A DNA stretch of 64,000 nucleotides from an uncultured Roseburia sp. (lineage in GTDB: Bacteria; Bacillota; Clostridia; Lachnospirales; Lachnospiraceae). Location of the stretch: positions 84,750-148,749 of the forward strand of contig UQNW01000006.1 in the NCBI GenBank assembly GCA_900542495.1, given 5' to 3'. Below are positions 8,923 through 17,780 of this stretch, piece after piece. A program made the translations under genes and the position numbers. The notes under the pieces were generated by a model. It saw only the letters and a program-made list of their open reading frames with translations. It made no database searches and was not told the DNA's origin. The number at the start of each line of letters is the position of its first letter. Positions within the stretch are counted from its first letter, which is position 1.

Positions 8923-9876
8923 TTAAATTCCCAATAACTGCTTTTTCTTCGCTGCAAACTCTTCTTCTGTGATGACTCCTGCATCCAAAAGACCTTTGTA
9001 TTTCTGCAGCTGTTCGATCGTATCGCTCTCAGAAGATTGCTTCTGCGTTTCCAGAGATCCAGACTCCTGCTTTGCAGCCTGTTTTTTCTCTCCCGTTGTC
9101 ACCTCTTTGACATTCGGATTCATCAGGTGTGCCAGATTGAGTGCCAGCGTGTGCAGACTCTCTGTTTTATCCTCATAGCTGCTTAAAAATGCCTCGACAC
9201 TTGGGCTGTCACTGTCAAAGGAAACTCCTGTCCAATCCCACATAATATTATCCCAGTAAGGATGGTCAAACGTCAGCTCCACATGGAAGGTATCTGCCGG
9301 AGAAGCCACGTCAAAAGATGGTCTTGGATGATACTCATGATAATGGTTATCATCTTTGTCATTTTCCTCATGCATCCGCTCCAGCCGCTCAAACATCTCA
9401 TATTCCCTCATCTGCATCTGAAACTGTGCGATCTGCGGCTCCAGCTGCTTTACTTTTTCCGGAACTTTACTGTCGTAATGCTTTAATTCCTGATGATTTC
9501 CCTCAAATAAAACCCGGCTGTCCTCTAAAATACGGAAAGACTTTAAATTATCCGCCTGAAATGCGAGCGAGTCTTTGTCACAGTTCACACGGAAAAGTCC
9601 ATGGAAAATATCTAATACCAGATCTCCACCAAACAGTCCAAAATTAAACGAATAGTTTTCCTCGAACTGATCCCTCAATGCCTGGTTATCTTCGTAAAAC
9701 TGGACGTACTGCTTAAAATCATCGATGGTCATCCGATCTGTCCTGCCTTTTGGCAGGTAGATTTTTTTATCGCATTCCTTACAGATCGGTGTGTCCTGTA
9801 TTTTTGTTGCAAGCAGCCGCGGTGTCGGATTCCCGCAGACCGGACATAATTTTTTATTATTACTGAATAATCCCAT
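8923..9876 (-). CDS. DUF4428-SHOCT domain protein
   Basis: A 317-residue soluble protein. The N-terminus is a zinc-ribbon-like DUF4428 segment (CPVCGNPTP and CKEC, residues 10-37). The centre is an acidic, His/Asp-rich helix (about 165-190). The last 35 residues form a SHOCT motif (YKGLLDAGVITEEEFAAKKKQLLGI), a short helical oligomerization module. The ATG at 9876 has AAAGGGGATTAAT before it and follows the lemA stop codon by one base, so the two are translationally coupled. A role in a LemA-linked membrane process is likely, but no biochemical function is known. Confidence 0.82.
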   Translation of the reverse strand: MGLFSNNKKLCPVCGNPTPRLLATKIQDTPICKECDKKIYLPKGRTDRMTIDDFKQYVQFYEDNQALRDQFEENYSFNFGLFGGDLVLDIFHGLFRVNCDKDSLAFQADNLKSFRILEDSRVLFEGNHQELKHYDSKVPEKVKQLEPQIAQFQMQMREYEMFERLERMHEENDKDDNHYHEYHPRPSFDVASPADTFHVELTFDHPYWDNIMWDWTGVSFDSDSPSVEAFLSSYEDKTESLHTLALNLAHLMNPNVKEVTTGEKKQAAKQESGSLETQKQSSESDTIEQLQKYKGLLDAGVITEEEFAAKKKQLLGI

Positions 9877-9877
9877 A

Positions 9878-10414
9878 TTAATCCCCTTTCTGTGACAGAT
9901 ATTCTCTTTTATGAAAGCCAAGAATACCTGCAATTACATTTGTAGGAAATATACCAAGCGCACTGTTTAACTTTGTCACAGAATCGTTGTAGATCAAACG
10001 GCTGGTATATATCATGCGTCCATAACATTCCACCGCATCCATACATCTGGTATAGTTTTTATCTGCACAAAGCAGTGGATTGCGTTCTGCCGCCAGACGG
10101 ATGCTTTTTACGGTTTCCTCTATCACCTGCTCCTGCTCTGATACCTCCTCAGGTGCGGAGCGCGCAGTGATCACACTTCGTCTGGCCGCTGCACGCTCCA
10201 TCAGCGGCTGTGTGTCATCTGCTGCATATCCTTTCATAAGATCAAGCACTGCAAATAATGCATCAAAACGTGAGGAAATCTGCACTCCGATCTGATTCAT
10301 GGCATTTTGGATATTTCCGTCCATCACCGCAAACTTCCGCTGCACGGAGATAATCCAGAGAACAAGTAAGAGCAGGATCAAACCAATAATGATCAAGATT
10401 TCCATACCTAACAT
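9878..10414 (-). CDS. LemA family membrane protein
   Basis: A 178-residue LemA-family protein with one N-terminal membrane segment (ILIIIGLILLLLVLWII, residues 6-22) and a long helical domain. The family end ALGIFPTNVIAGILGFHKREYLS is conserved (YP.. and F.k. type). LemA proteins form an extended helical bundle anchored in the membrane; their role is not settled. An AAGGAGGG lies 14 bases before the chosen ATG, which is long; the ATG nine bases further in is an alternative. It leads the two-gene lemA-SHOCT operon. Paired 11-base repeats upstream suggest control by the adjacent LytTR regulator. Confidence 0.87.
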   Translation of the reverse strand: MLGMEILIIIGLILLLLVLWIISVQRKFAVMDGNIQNAMNQIGVQISSRFDALFAVLDLMKGYAADDTQPLMERAAARRSVITARSAPEEVSEQEQVIEETVKSIRLAAERNPLLCADKNYTRCMDAVECYGRMIYTSRLIYNDSVTKLNSALGIFPTNVIAGILGFHKREYLSQKGD

Positions 10415-10516
10415 TTTTTCTTCTTAATCCCTCCTTCTTTTGTGTGCTTATTTTGGCTTTCTCCTTTGTCTGAATCTACAATACACGATTTTTCCCAAAA
10501 AATGGACGCACTGTCA

Positions 10517-10548
10517 TGAATCGACCATAAAATGCATTGAATCGACCA
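10517..10548 (-). promoter_or_regulatory. LytTR-type direct-repeat operator upstream of lemA
   Basis: The 11-base word TGAATCGACCA occurs at 10517-10527 and again at 10538-10548, exactly 21 bases apart, or two helical turns. LytTR regulators bind such paired direct repeats. The pair lies about 100 bases before lemA, between it and the LytTR gene, with a possible -10 (TATTGT) downstream. Confidence 0.6.
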
Positions 10549-10561
10549 AAAAAACAGACCG

Positions 10562-11296
10562 TCATAAGACAGCCTGCTCTCCGTTAAACGCATATTCCAT
10601 ATATGTATTTTTGATTTCCGAACATTTTCCATGCGGAATTGGGATCACCGCATCATTTACCATTTTGATGGAACGGCTGGAAATATTCTGGATATACTCC
10701 ATATTCACAAGGAAGGACCGGTGGGGACGGAAAAAGTTGCTGTACTGCATCAGCTGTCCCGCCAGATCATCCAGACTCCCTGCACTTTCCAGAACTGCTC
10801 CGTTTTCCAGATGAAATAAAAGTTTTCGTCCCAGCACCTCGCAGTATTCCAGCTGCTGCAGATCGATCCTCGTAATACCGTCCTTACTGCGCAGGATCAG
10901 ACTGTTCTTCTTTTTCTTCTCACACTCCGACAGCACTGAATCCATCAGCCGGAAAAAGCTTTCCTCCCAGATTGGTTTCAACTGGTAAAAATAAGCTCCA
11001 ACCGTATAAGATTCCACCGCAAACTCCGGGGATGAGGTCAGAAAAATAATTTTCATATTTGTGTCATACTGCCGGATCTCTTTTGCCACATCCATGCCAT
11101 TCTGCCCCGGCATCACGACATCAAGAAATAAAATATCCGGTCTTATGCCCTTCTCAATCTCCGTCAGCAGTTCAAACGGACTCTGGAATGCCGCATAGGT
11201 AATATCCTCATTCCGTTCTACCTGATAGCGGTCTAATAATTCGTTCATCTGATGAAGCACTTCCATTTCATCATCACAAAACGCAATCTTTATCAT
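10562..11296 (-). CDS. LytTR family response regulator
   Basis: A 244-residue AgrA/LytR-type response regulator. The receiver domain (1-120) has the acidic pocket CDDE at 7-10, phospho-acceptor Asp59 in ILFLDVVMPG and the conserved Lys107. The LytTR DNA-binding domain follows (about 140-240), with FFRPHRSFLVNMEYI typical of the family. No histidine kinase gene is next to it, so it is an orphan here. Direct repeats just past its stop codon, before lemA, are a likely target. Such regulators often respond to peptides or envelope stress. Confidence 0.92.
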   Translation of the reverse strand: MIKIAFCDDEMEVLHQMNELLDRYQVERNEDITYAAFQSPFELLTEIEKGIRPDILFLDVVMPGQNGMDVAKEIRQYDTNMKIIFLTSSPEFAVESYTVGAYFYQLKPIWEESFFRLMDSVLSECEKKKKNSLILRSKDGITRIDLQQLEYCEVLGRKLLFHLENGAVLESAGSLDDLAGQLMQYSNFFRPHRSFLVNMEYIQNISSRSIKMVNDAVIPIPHGKCSEIKNTYMEYAFNGEQAVL

Positions 11297-11434
11297 AAAA
11301 TTATATTTTCTCCTGCGTAATTATAATATATCCATACCTCTTGTGATCCCTTTCACTGTCACAGGAAGCCTGCAAAATGTTTTTTCCACGTACCATTATA
11401 CTTCAAAGAAGGGAAAATGAAAAGTCAATGTCCG

Positions 11435-13120
11435 CTACCTTCTCAGATCCTCAAATGCCCCATACACATCCAGTGTTCCATACCCCCACGACGGATTCGG
11501 ATAACTCCTGTCATCCGCCCGGTCTGCGCCGCGGATCAGCATATTTTTGATATCCGCAGAGGACATGAATATCTGATTTCTTTTTACCAGTCCCCATTCC
11601 ATGATCTGCGCACATGCCCCGGCTGTGATCGCTGCCGCTGCACTCGTCCCGGTCATGGTCACAAAACGGTTCTGCAGTCCCGGTCCATACACATTCACCG
11701 CCGGAGCACAGAAATCCGGCTTTACCTCACCGGAAAGCGTAAATCCCCTGCCCGAGTCCAGATACAGACCGCCATTTGCCACATTGTAGCCGCCCGTGCT
11801 TATGACCTGCCCTGCATTGCCCGGCACGGTGATCGTATGATTTGGATTTGACCGCAGGAAAAAAACCTTTCCACTCGTAAAATTCCGCATGGGAAGCCAC
11901 ATATTGTAATCCCCTGTCACAATGCTCTGCGGATACACGTTGATCGTCCAGATCCCCTGCGCTGCGTTTGAAAAACGTAAATAAATAAGCTGGTTTCCCT
12001 GCTGCCTGCCCGTCAGCCGATAGTCGATGCTGACTCTTGTCTGCTCGAAAATAAAGAGAAACTCCTGCCTTCCACCACTCCGATAAGGCACTTTGGGCAG
12101 CACTTCCCCGGTGGGCGAGCTGACCGATACAGCATAAAGCTCCGGCGCATTTGCCCACATCTCAATGAAAAAACCCAGCATATTTTCCTCCACCGAGACT
12201 TCCACCGATTCGTACTCCATATCCGGCTGTATTTTTCCAAGAAAATGATGTCTTGCATTCGCCTCGTTTCCTACTGCTGCCACACTGCATCTTTTCCGCC
12301 TTCTGGATACAATATCCAGATAAGTTGCCAACGGTCCGTCCTTGCCACGGTTTCCCATGTTGCTGCCTAGTGCAATGCAGATCACAAGCGGCATATCCCG
12401 CTCCATTGCCAGCCGGTCCAGATAGCTGACTGCCATCATGATATCATTCTCCTGATACGCCGGAACAGAATCCGGGATAAAATAAAATTCCCGCAGATAA
12501 GTTTTTGCCTCTTTCAGTTTTACAACTGCGATATCGGAAAATGGTGCCGCCCCAATAAAATTATTTTCCACATCCTCACTTCCACATGCCACACCGGCTA
12601 CAAAAGTTCCGTGTCCATTGGTATCCATGGACGGAACGGTTTCCAGCGGATTTTCTGCCCGGAGTGCGGCATTGATCTGCTCTGCCTTATACTCGGAACC
12701 ATATGCGATCCCTTCCGGCTTTGTTCCATCCCGGATCGTCTGATCCCAGATGCGGTAAATCCTTGTTGTCCCATCAGAATACTGAAATACCGGATTGCGG
12801 TAGTCGATCCCGGTATCGATAAATCCGATCATCACGCCCTGCCCTTTCAGTGCGAGCGCCGGCTGCTGCTGTAATTTTAATATCCCCGAAACCTCAAGCG
12901 CCGTCTCATCCAGAAGTCCATAGCATTTTGGAACAGAAGCATAGGAATCCGTCGGAAAATCAAATATCTGGAAAAAACTCCTCGGATAAAAATAAATATC
13001 GTTTTCCTCCTCGATCCGCTGGATACAATCACTTTGAAGGTCAATCACATCCAAAACGTCTTTCGATATGATAAAATCCACATAATCATTGGAATAAATC
13101 TTTTCTTCACAGTCAGACAT
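11435..13120 (-). CDS. S8 family serine peptidase (CspC-like subtilase)
   Basis: A 561-residue subtilisin-fold peptidase. The triad appears complete: Asp102 (FIDTGID), His170 (NGHGTFVAG) and Ser493 (GTSAAAA). It has no signal peptide and contains the long insert between His and Ser typical of clostridial Csp-type proteins, where related enzymes act on spore cortex hydrolase (CspB) or sense germinants (CspA/CspC). Several similar genes usually exist per Lachnospiraceae genome, so a germination role is possible but not shown. Its ribosome site GGAG lies inside the 3' arm of the clpX terminator hairpin, with seven bases to the ATG. Confidence 0.88.
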   Translation of the reverse strand: MSDCEEKIYSNDYVDFIISKDVLDVIDLQSDCIQRIEEENDIYFYPRSFFQIFDFPTDSYASVPKCYGLLDETALEVSGILKLQQQPALALKGQGVMIGFIDTGIDYRNPVFQYSDGTTRIYRIWDQTIRDGTKPEGIAYGSEYKAEQINAALRAENPLETVPSMDTNGHGTFVAGVACGSEDVENNFIGAAPFSDIAVVKLKEAKTYLREFYFIPDSVPAYQENDIMMAVSYLDRLAMERDMPLVICIALGSNMGNRGKDGPLATYLDIVSRRRKRCSVAAVGNEANARHHFLGKIQPDMEYESVEVSVEENMLGFFIEMWANAPELYAVSVSSPTGEVLPKVPYRSGGRQEFLFIFEQTRVSIDYRLTGRQQGNQLIYLRFSNAAQGIWTINVYPQSIVTGDYNMWLPMRNFTSGKVFFLRSNPNHTITVPGNAGQVISTGGYNVANGGLYLDSGRGFTLSGEVKPDFCAPAVNVYGPGLQNRFVTMTGTSAAAAITAGACAQIMEWGLVKRNQIFMSSADIKNMLIRGADRADDRSYPNPSWGYGTLDVYGAFEDLRR

Positions 13121-13122
13121 AA

Positions 13123-13164
13123 AAAACTCCGCACACCTATTTTTACAATAAATGCCGGAGTTTT
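13123..13164 (-). terminator. clpX terminator overlapping the subtilase ribosome site
   Basis: On the minus strand AAAACTCCG, a loop, then CGGAGTTTTTT form a stem with a T-run. The GGAG in the downstream arm also serves as ribosome site for the peptidase gene starting at 13120, so a folded transcript reading through from clpX would hide it. Confidence 0.65.
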
Positions 13165-13177
13165 GTCTTTTATTCCT

Positions 13178-14719
13178 TTAAATTGCAGGTTTTTCTTCGA
13201 TCGCTGCACAGCCGCGCATCGTAATGAGCGGGCCGCCCTTTTTCTCTACATAATCTTTTGTGATCGTCACCATGCCGATATTGTCATCCTTCGGGATCTC
13301 ATACATGATATCTAACATAAAATCTTCGATAATAGAGCGGAGCGCACGCGCTCCTACCTTTTTCTCTTTTGCTTCCTTTGCGATAGAGTGAAGTGCATCC
13401 TCGTCAAATACAAGCTTTACCTCATCCATGGCAAGCAGCTTCTCATACTGCCTGATGATCGCATTCTTCGGCTCTTTTAAAATACGCACAAGCATATCTT
13501 CCGTCAGCGCCTCCAATGTGAACATGACCGGCAGACGTCCTAAAAATTCCGGGATCATACCAAATTTGCGCACATCTTCTGTCGTCACTTTTGCAAGCAG
13601 GTTCTCGTCATTGTCATATTTGTCCTTCAGATCTGCTTTAAATCCAATGGAAGCTTCTTTGTTCAGACGCTCCTTAATGATATCTTCGAGATCCGGGAAC
13701 GCTCCTCCGCATATAAAAAGAATGTTCTTTGTGTTGACCATCGTCATCGGCACCATCGCATTTTTACTGCTTGCCCCTACCGGCACTTCCACTTCCGCAC
13801 CCTCTAACAGCTTTAACATTCCCTGCTGAACAGATTCTCCGCTGACATCGCGCTGGTTTGTGTTGCGCTTCTTTGCGATCTTGTCAATCTCATCAATAAA
13901 GATAATGCCGTGTTCTGCGCGCTCTACATCATTGTCAGCAGCCGCTAACAATTTGCTGACTACACTCTCGATATCGTCACCGATATAACCTGCTTCTGTC
14001 AGAGAAGTTGCGTCCGTGATGGCGAGCGGCACATCTAATAATCTTGCCAGTGTCTTGACCAGATAAGTCTTACCACTTCCGGTCGGTCCGATCATGAGCA
14101 TGTTGGATTTTTCGATCTCCACACCGTCCTGCACATCAGAAGCAATTCTCTTGTAGTGATTGTAAACTGCTACGGACATGACTTTTTTGGCATATTCCTG
14201 TCCGACCACATACTCATCCAGTGACGCTTTGATCTTATGTGGTGCCGGGATTGCATGAATATCGATCTCCGGCTTTCTCTCCTCTTTTGGTTTCTTTTTC
14301 TTGATCTTCTGGCTGTTTGGCATACCGCCCATCATATTTTGCAGATCAGAGAGATTGATCATGCTGATATTTGGCATCTTATCCAGATTCATATTATTAA
14401 AACTTCCCATGTTCATCATATCACCCATTGGGAATCCGGTGCCATTCATGCTGTCGAACGTTCTCTGCATACAGTCATGACAGATGGAAATGCTGTTTGG
14501 GATCCTGATCATTTTTCCTGCTATGTGCTCCGGTCTGTGACAGATGTAGCAGATCTCCTCGTACTCATCATCCTTCTTCTCATCACTCTCCTGTGCATCT
14601 GCCGTGCTGTTCACCACTTCCGCACTCTCTGCTTCCGTTGTATGTAAATTATTGTCAGAGGCTGCCGGCTCTTTGTTCTCTTCTCCGTCGATCACCTCTC
14701 TGAAATCATTATCTGACAT
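13178..14719 (-). CDS. clpX: ClpX-type AAA+ unfoldase with extended N-terminus
   Basis: A ClpX family ATPase of 513 residues, about 90 longer than usual. It has an acidic 50-residue extension, then the zinc-binding domain (CxxC at 57/60 and 80/83), then a Met/Asn-rich linker (about 88-140) and the AAA+ core with Walker A GPTGSGKTYL and Walker B IIFIDEID. The pore loop GYIGDD and the ClpP-contacting IGF loop (ASIGFKAD) are present, so it should feed proteins to ClpP. The ATG at 14719 follows AAGGAGATTTCA. No clpP or tig lies beside it, unlike the usual tig-clpP-clpX order, suggesting a second or relocated copy. Substrates are unknown. Confidence 0.88.
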   Translation of the reverse strand: MSDNDFREVIDGEENKEPAASDNNLHTTEAESAEVVNSTADAQESDEKKDDEYEEICYICHRPEHIAGKMIRIPNSISICHDCMQRTFDSMNGTGFPMGDMMNMGSFNNMNLDKMPNISMINLSDLQNMMGGMPNSQKIKKKKPKEERKPEIDIHAIPAPHKIKASLDEYVVGQEYAKKVMSVAVYNHYKRIASDVQDGVEIEKSNMLMIGPTGSGKTYLVKTLARLLDVPLAITDATSLTEAGYIGDDIESVVSKLLAAADNDVERAEHGIIFIDEIDKIAKKRNTNQRDVSGESVQQGMLKLLEGAEVEVPVGASSKNAMVPMTMVNTKNILFICGGAFPDLEDIIKERLNKEASIGFKADLKDKYDNDENLLAKVTTEDVRKFGMIPEFLGRLPVMFTLEALTEDMLVRILKEPKNAIIRQYEKLLAMDEVKLVFDEDALHSIAKEAKEKKVGARALRSIIEDFMLDIMYEIPKDDNIGMVTITKDYVEKKGGPLITMRGCAAIEEKPAI

Positions 14720-14874
14720 TGAAATCTCCTTAATATCCCTGAAATTGCTTTCTGTTTTCACCGCCCTCAAAAAATGCGATGGGTTTATTATAATTCAAAT
14801 GAAAATGAATCACAACTAATTTGGCAAGATTTCATTTTTATTTAAGATATTTTCTTTGAAAAGCATGATAATAT

Positions 14875-14903
14875 TTGACCATCCGGATTTTATGGGTTAG
14901 AAT
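14875..14903 (+). promoter_or_regulatory. Sigma-A promoter for the diguanylate cyclase
   Basis: TTGACC and TAGAAT are separated by 17 bases and lie 35 bases before the ATG of the GGDEF gene. Confidence 0.6.
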
Positions 14904-14937
14904 ACAGCTACATAAATAACTTCCGGAAAGGTGACTC

Positions 14938-16014
14938 ATGTATACAGAAAAAAAATCTTTTCGCAGACAAATGAAACAGGCAGAACAGCATGCTGCCCCA
15001 CAGCTGCAGAAAATTCTGATCTTCGTTTTGATTTTCCTTGTCATTTTTATGATGGTGCAGATCCAGAATCTGCAGGGAACTGCCCACGTGGTGAACTATG
15101 CCGGTCTTGTGCGCGGAGCCACGCAGCGTGAAGTCAAGCTTGAGATTACCGGAACTGCAGATGACATGCAGATCGAGTATCTGGATAAAATTTTGTCCGG
15201 TTTAAAATATGAAGATGGAAATTATAATCTGGTAAGCCTGAAAGATCCTGCTTACCAGCAGTGTCTGGACAATCAGATTGAATATTGGGAACTACTGAAA
15301 AAAGAGATTTATACTGTTCGTGAAAAGGGCTATGAAAACACCAATGTTGTCTCAATGAGTGAAACTTATTTTGAATATGCCGACGAGACGGTGACTGCTG
15401 CCGAACAGTACTCGGAAAAGATTGCCGCACGTATCCGGCTGACCGAGATTATTTCTGCGCTTGATATACTATTGTTAATCTTTTTGATCGTCCAGCAGCA
15501 GATCCAGCACATTCAGGACATCAGGGAAAATCATATTTTATCCAAGAAAGCCTACCTGGATGTGCACACCGGACTTCCAAACAAAAGCCGCTGTGAAGAC
15601 CTTTTGAACTCTTCCGGTTTTATCACTGAGCCGCTGTGTTTTGTTATGTTCGACTTAAATAATTTAAAAAAAGTGAACGATACCATCGGACACGCTGCCG
15701 GGGATTCGATGATCGCCAATTTTGCCCACATTTTAAGAAAGGTAGTTCCTGAAAAAGATTTTGTCGGCAGATTCGGCGGTGACGAATTTATCGCTATTTT
15801 GTATGACACCACCTCCGGGCAGGCAGACGAACTATTGGAAAAACTACATGCTACGATCGAACAGTATCATTCCAGCAATATGCCGGATGCGATCAGTTAC
15901 GCCTATGGTTACAGCTACTCCATGAATTACAAAGATTGTACGCTCCGCAATCTGCTTGACAAAGCAGACCATGAAATGTATCTGAATAAACAGGCACAAA
16001 AAAAGAAACGATAA
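14938..16014 (+). CDS. Membrane diguanylate cyclase (GGDEF)
   Basis: A 358-residue signalling protein: a cytoplasmic start, TM1 at about 25-41, an extracytoplasmic helical sensor resembling PilJ/NarX-type four-helix bundles (42-168), TM2 at 170-186, then a GGDEF domain (200-355). The catalytic motif RFGGDEF is intact at 278-284, so c-di-GMP synthesis is likely. The inhibitory I-site is lost: the position five before the motif reads PEKD instead of RxxD. The motif NxxD is seen as NLKKVND. It has its own promoter and ends at a shared terminator. The ligand is unknown. Confidence 0.9.
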   Translation: MYTEKKSFRRQMKQAEQHAAPQLQKILIFVLIFLVIFMMVQIQNLQGTAHVVNYAGLVRGATQREVKLEITGTADDMQIEYLDKILSGLKYEDGNYNLVSLKDPAYQQCLDNQIEYWELLKKEIYTVREKGYENTNVVSMSETYFEYADETVTAAEQYSEKIAARIRLTEIISALDILLLIFLIVQQQIQHIQDIRENHILSKKAYLDVHTGLPNKSRCEDLLNSSGFITEPLCFVMFDLNNLKKVNDTIGHAAGDSMIANFAHILRKVVPEKDFVGRFGGDEFIAILYDTTSGQADELLEKLHATIEQYHSSNMPDAISYAYGYSYSMNYKDCTLRNLLDKADHEMYLNKQAQKKKR

Positions 16015-16029
16015 GCCGTTTCTTTTTTT
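15998..16029. terminator. Bidirectional terminator between GGDEF and lipoprotein genes
   Basis: AAAAAAGAAACG and CGTTTCTTTTTTT form a stem over a 6-base loop; it overlaps the last codons of the cyclase and serves the convergent lipoprotein gene. Confidence 0.85.
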
Positions 16030-16044
16030 GTATTTCTCTATCAT

Positions 16045-16434
16045 TTACGGATTTGCAGTTCCATTTCCACCGGTTCCGTTGGTATTCTCTGCATTTCCGC
16101 CGGTTGCATCGTTTGTGAGATCATCCACACCATTTTCCACACCATCAATTACATCTTTACCGGCATCGCCAACACCGTCCACTACATCCTCGATCACGTT
16201 GCCGTTTTCATCCACACGGTTGTTATCCTTGTCCTTATCCTCTGTGGTGTCAATATTATTTTTGTCATTGTCTGTGGTAGTGTCCGCATTGTTATTCAGA
16301 CGGTTTTCCGTGCTTGTGTTTGTACCGTTTGTGCCATTATTTTTATCGTTTGCATTGTTATTTCCGCAGCCTGCGACAGCACTCAACGATAACATAAGCA
16401 TCATTCCAGCCAAAAGTAATTTCCACTTTCTCAT
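16045..16434 (-). CDS. Asp/Asn/Thr-rich lipoprotein
   Basis: A 129-residue secreted lipoprotein: Lys/Arg start, hydrophobic core, and lipobox AVAGC with Cys about residue 23. The mature part is low-complexity and strongly acidic, with runs of Asn, Asp, Thr and Gly and a helical VxDGVxDAGKDVIDGVENGVDDL repeat near 85-105. The ATG at 16434 is eight bases after GGAG, a better fit than the one at 16440. Such small clostridial lipoproteins have no assigned function; anchoring in the membrane outer face is the only safe call. Confidence 0.75.
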   Translation of the reverse strand: MRKWKLLLAGMMLMLSLSAVAGCGNNNANDKNNGTNGTNTSTENRLNNNADTTTDNDKNNIDTTEDKDKDNNRVDENGNVIEDVVDGVGDAGKDVIDGVENGVDDLTNDATGGNAENTNGTGGNGTANP

Positions 16435-16464
16435 AGTCATTTCTCCTTTTCTTTTACAGAGTGT

Positions 16465-16692
16465 TATAGGCGTTTGCGAAACTCCTCACACGCTTCTTTT
16501 AATTGTTCAAAAATAACAAAATTTTCGAAAACACGCTCTCGCTACGTGTCGCTGGTAACGGTACTAAGAAGCCAGTCACGATTAACATCGCACCTGCCTT
16601 CTAAGTGCCGACCGCTCCCCAGTGTTTTCTCAAACTTTTGTTATTTTTTCACAATTCAATTTAGTTTTTCATGAGTTTCGCAATTGTCTATA
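16465..16692. mobile_element. MITE-like palindromic element, GCGAAACTCAT family, copy 2
   Basis: This 228-base element fills the gap between the lipoprotein and IclR genes. Its ends read TATAGGCGTTTGCGAAACTC and, in reverse, TATAGACAATTGCGAAACTC. The arms match imperfectly for about 60 bases up to AAAACAC/GTGTTTT. The centre has another hairpin (ACTAAGAAGCCAG against CTGCCTTCTAAGT). There is no coding potential. It may be a non-autonomous transposon or a REP-like structured element. Confidence 0.65.
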
Positions 16693-16768
16693 CAGAGTAT
16701 GTCTGCTCTGTTCTTCGAAAATAGTATGACCATCGTTTTTTTTCTTATACATATTTTGTAAAAAAAAT

Positions 16769-17554
16769 TTAATTTTGTGGATAATACCCCAGTTCTCTTG
16801 ATAATTCTTCCTGCACTTTTTTCACATCCACAGCAAGTTCTTCCACGCGTTCTCTCGTCATACGGCTTACCGGTCCTGAAATACTGAAAGCGTATTTTAC
16901 TTCTTTGCTATAGCCTCTTAAGCACGCAGCAATGCAGCGCACTCCTTCCTCATTTTCCTCATCATCTAACGCATAACCGTTCTTGCGGACTTCCGCTAAC
17001 ACCTGCATCATATCATCAATATCAGTGATCGTTTTGTCCGTTTTCTTCTCGATAATGCTCTCATTCCAGATCTGCTTGACTTCTTTTTCCGGGAGTGTTG
17101 CCATAATCGCCTTGCCGACACCGGAACAATACATTGGATGCACCATTCCCACATGGGAAACCATGCGGATCGTTCCAACTTTTGCTTCTATTTTATAGAT
17201 GTATAAAATATTGTTGCCTTCGCGCTGTACCAGATGCACTGCCTCTCCGCTGATGTCGGACAGCCGCTCCATATAAGGTTTTGCGATCTGTAAAATATCG
17301 GTACGCTCCAAAATCTTGCCAGCCATGCTCACGATTTTGTAAGAAAGCATGTATTTCTGCGTTGTCTCGTCCTGTTTTGCATACCCCATATAGATCAAGG
17401 ACATTAATAAGCGGTGGACCGTACTTTTGTGAAGTCCGAGTTCTGTGCTGATCTCCATTAACCCCATCTCGCCATGCTCTGCTAACATCTCAAGCACCTG
17501 GAAAATTCGTTCTGCAGACTGCACCGGATTTTTTGTTTCTTTTTCTTCTGCCAT
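16769..17554 (-). CDS. IclR family regulator (KdgR-like)
   Basis: A 261-residue IclR-type repressor: winged HTH at about 10-70 (MEISTELGLHKSTVHRLLMSLIYMGY), then the effector-binding domain (80-255) with CSGVGKAIMA and a C-terminal DDEENEEGVRCIAA motif. The ATG at 17554 has AAAGGGA upstream; an ATG at 17608 has no site. It is divergent from the KDPG aldolase gene. The KdgR-like palindromes GTTCCATATTGTGAAAC and ATGGAACATTGTTTCAT lie in the shared gap. I infer that it represses itself and the aldolase until keto-deoxygluconate (or its phosphate) appears. Confidence 0.9.
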   Translation of the reverse strand: MAEEKETKNPVQSAERIFQVLEMLAEHGEMGLMEISTELGLHKSTVHRLLMSLIYMGYAKQDETTQKYMLSYKIVSMAGKILERTDILQIAKPYMERLSDISGEAVHLVQREGNNILYIYKIEAKVGTIRMVSHVGMVHPMYCSGVGKAIMATLPEKEVKQIWNESIIEKKTDKTITDIDDMMQVLAEVRKNGYALDDEENEEGVRCIAACLRGYSKEVKYAFSISGPVSRMTRERVEELAVDVKKVQEELSRELGYYPQN

Positions 17555-17659
17555 CGTAGGTGTCCCTTTCTTAATTCTTATGCTGCGATTGTTCAGAACC
17601 CCATGCATAAGCTTTCGGTCTTCTGACGAATCACTTTATGTTTCACATTTCAGTTTGTC

Positions 17660-17676
17660 GTTCCATATTGTGAAAC
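17660..17676. promoter_or_regulatory. IclR/KdgR-type operator, regulator side
   Basis: GTTCCATATTGTGAAAC is an inverted repeat of the half-site GTTYCA. It is 106 bases before the IclR start codon and fits an autoregulatory site. Confidence 0.5.
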
Positions 17677-17736
17677 AATCTTTTTTTCATCTTAACAGTT
17701 AGATATTGAAATGTCAAGGGAATTGGAGCGGAACTA

Positions 17737-17764
17737 TTGACATCCTCTTTTCTGATGTTATAAT
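17737..17764 (+). promoter_or_regulatory. Sigma-A promoter of the KDPG aldolase gene
   Basis: TTGACA and TATAAT, both perfect, are 16 bases apart. The KdgR-like box at 17781-17797 begins 17 bases after the -10, where a bound repressor would block initiation. Confidence 0.8.
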
Positions 17765-17780
17765 AAAATCGTATCGTTTT

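Noticed and set aside
10408..10632. A 74-codon frame between lemA and the LytTR gene.
   Set aside because: It overlaps both neighbours and covers the operator repeats; no family features.
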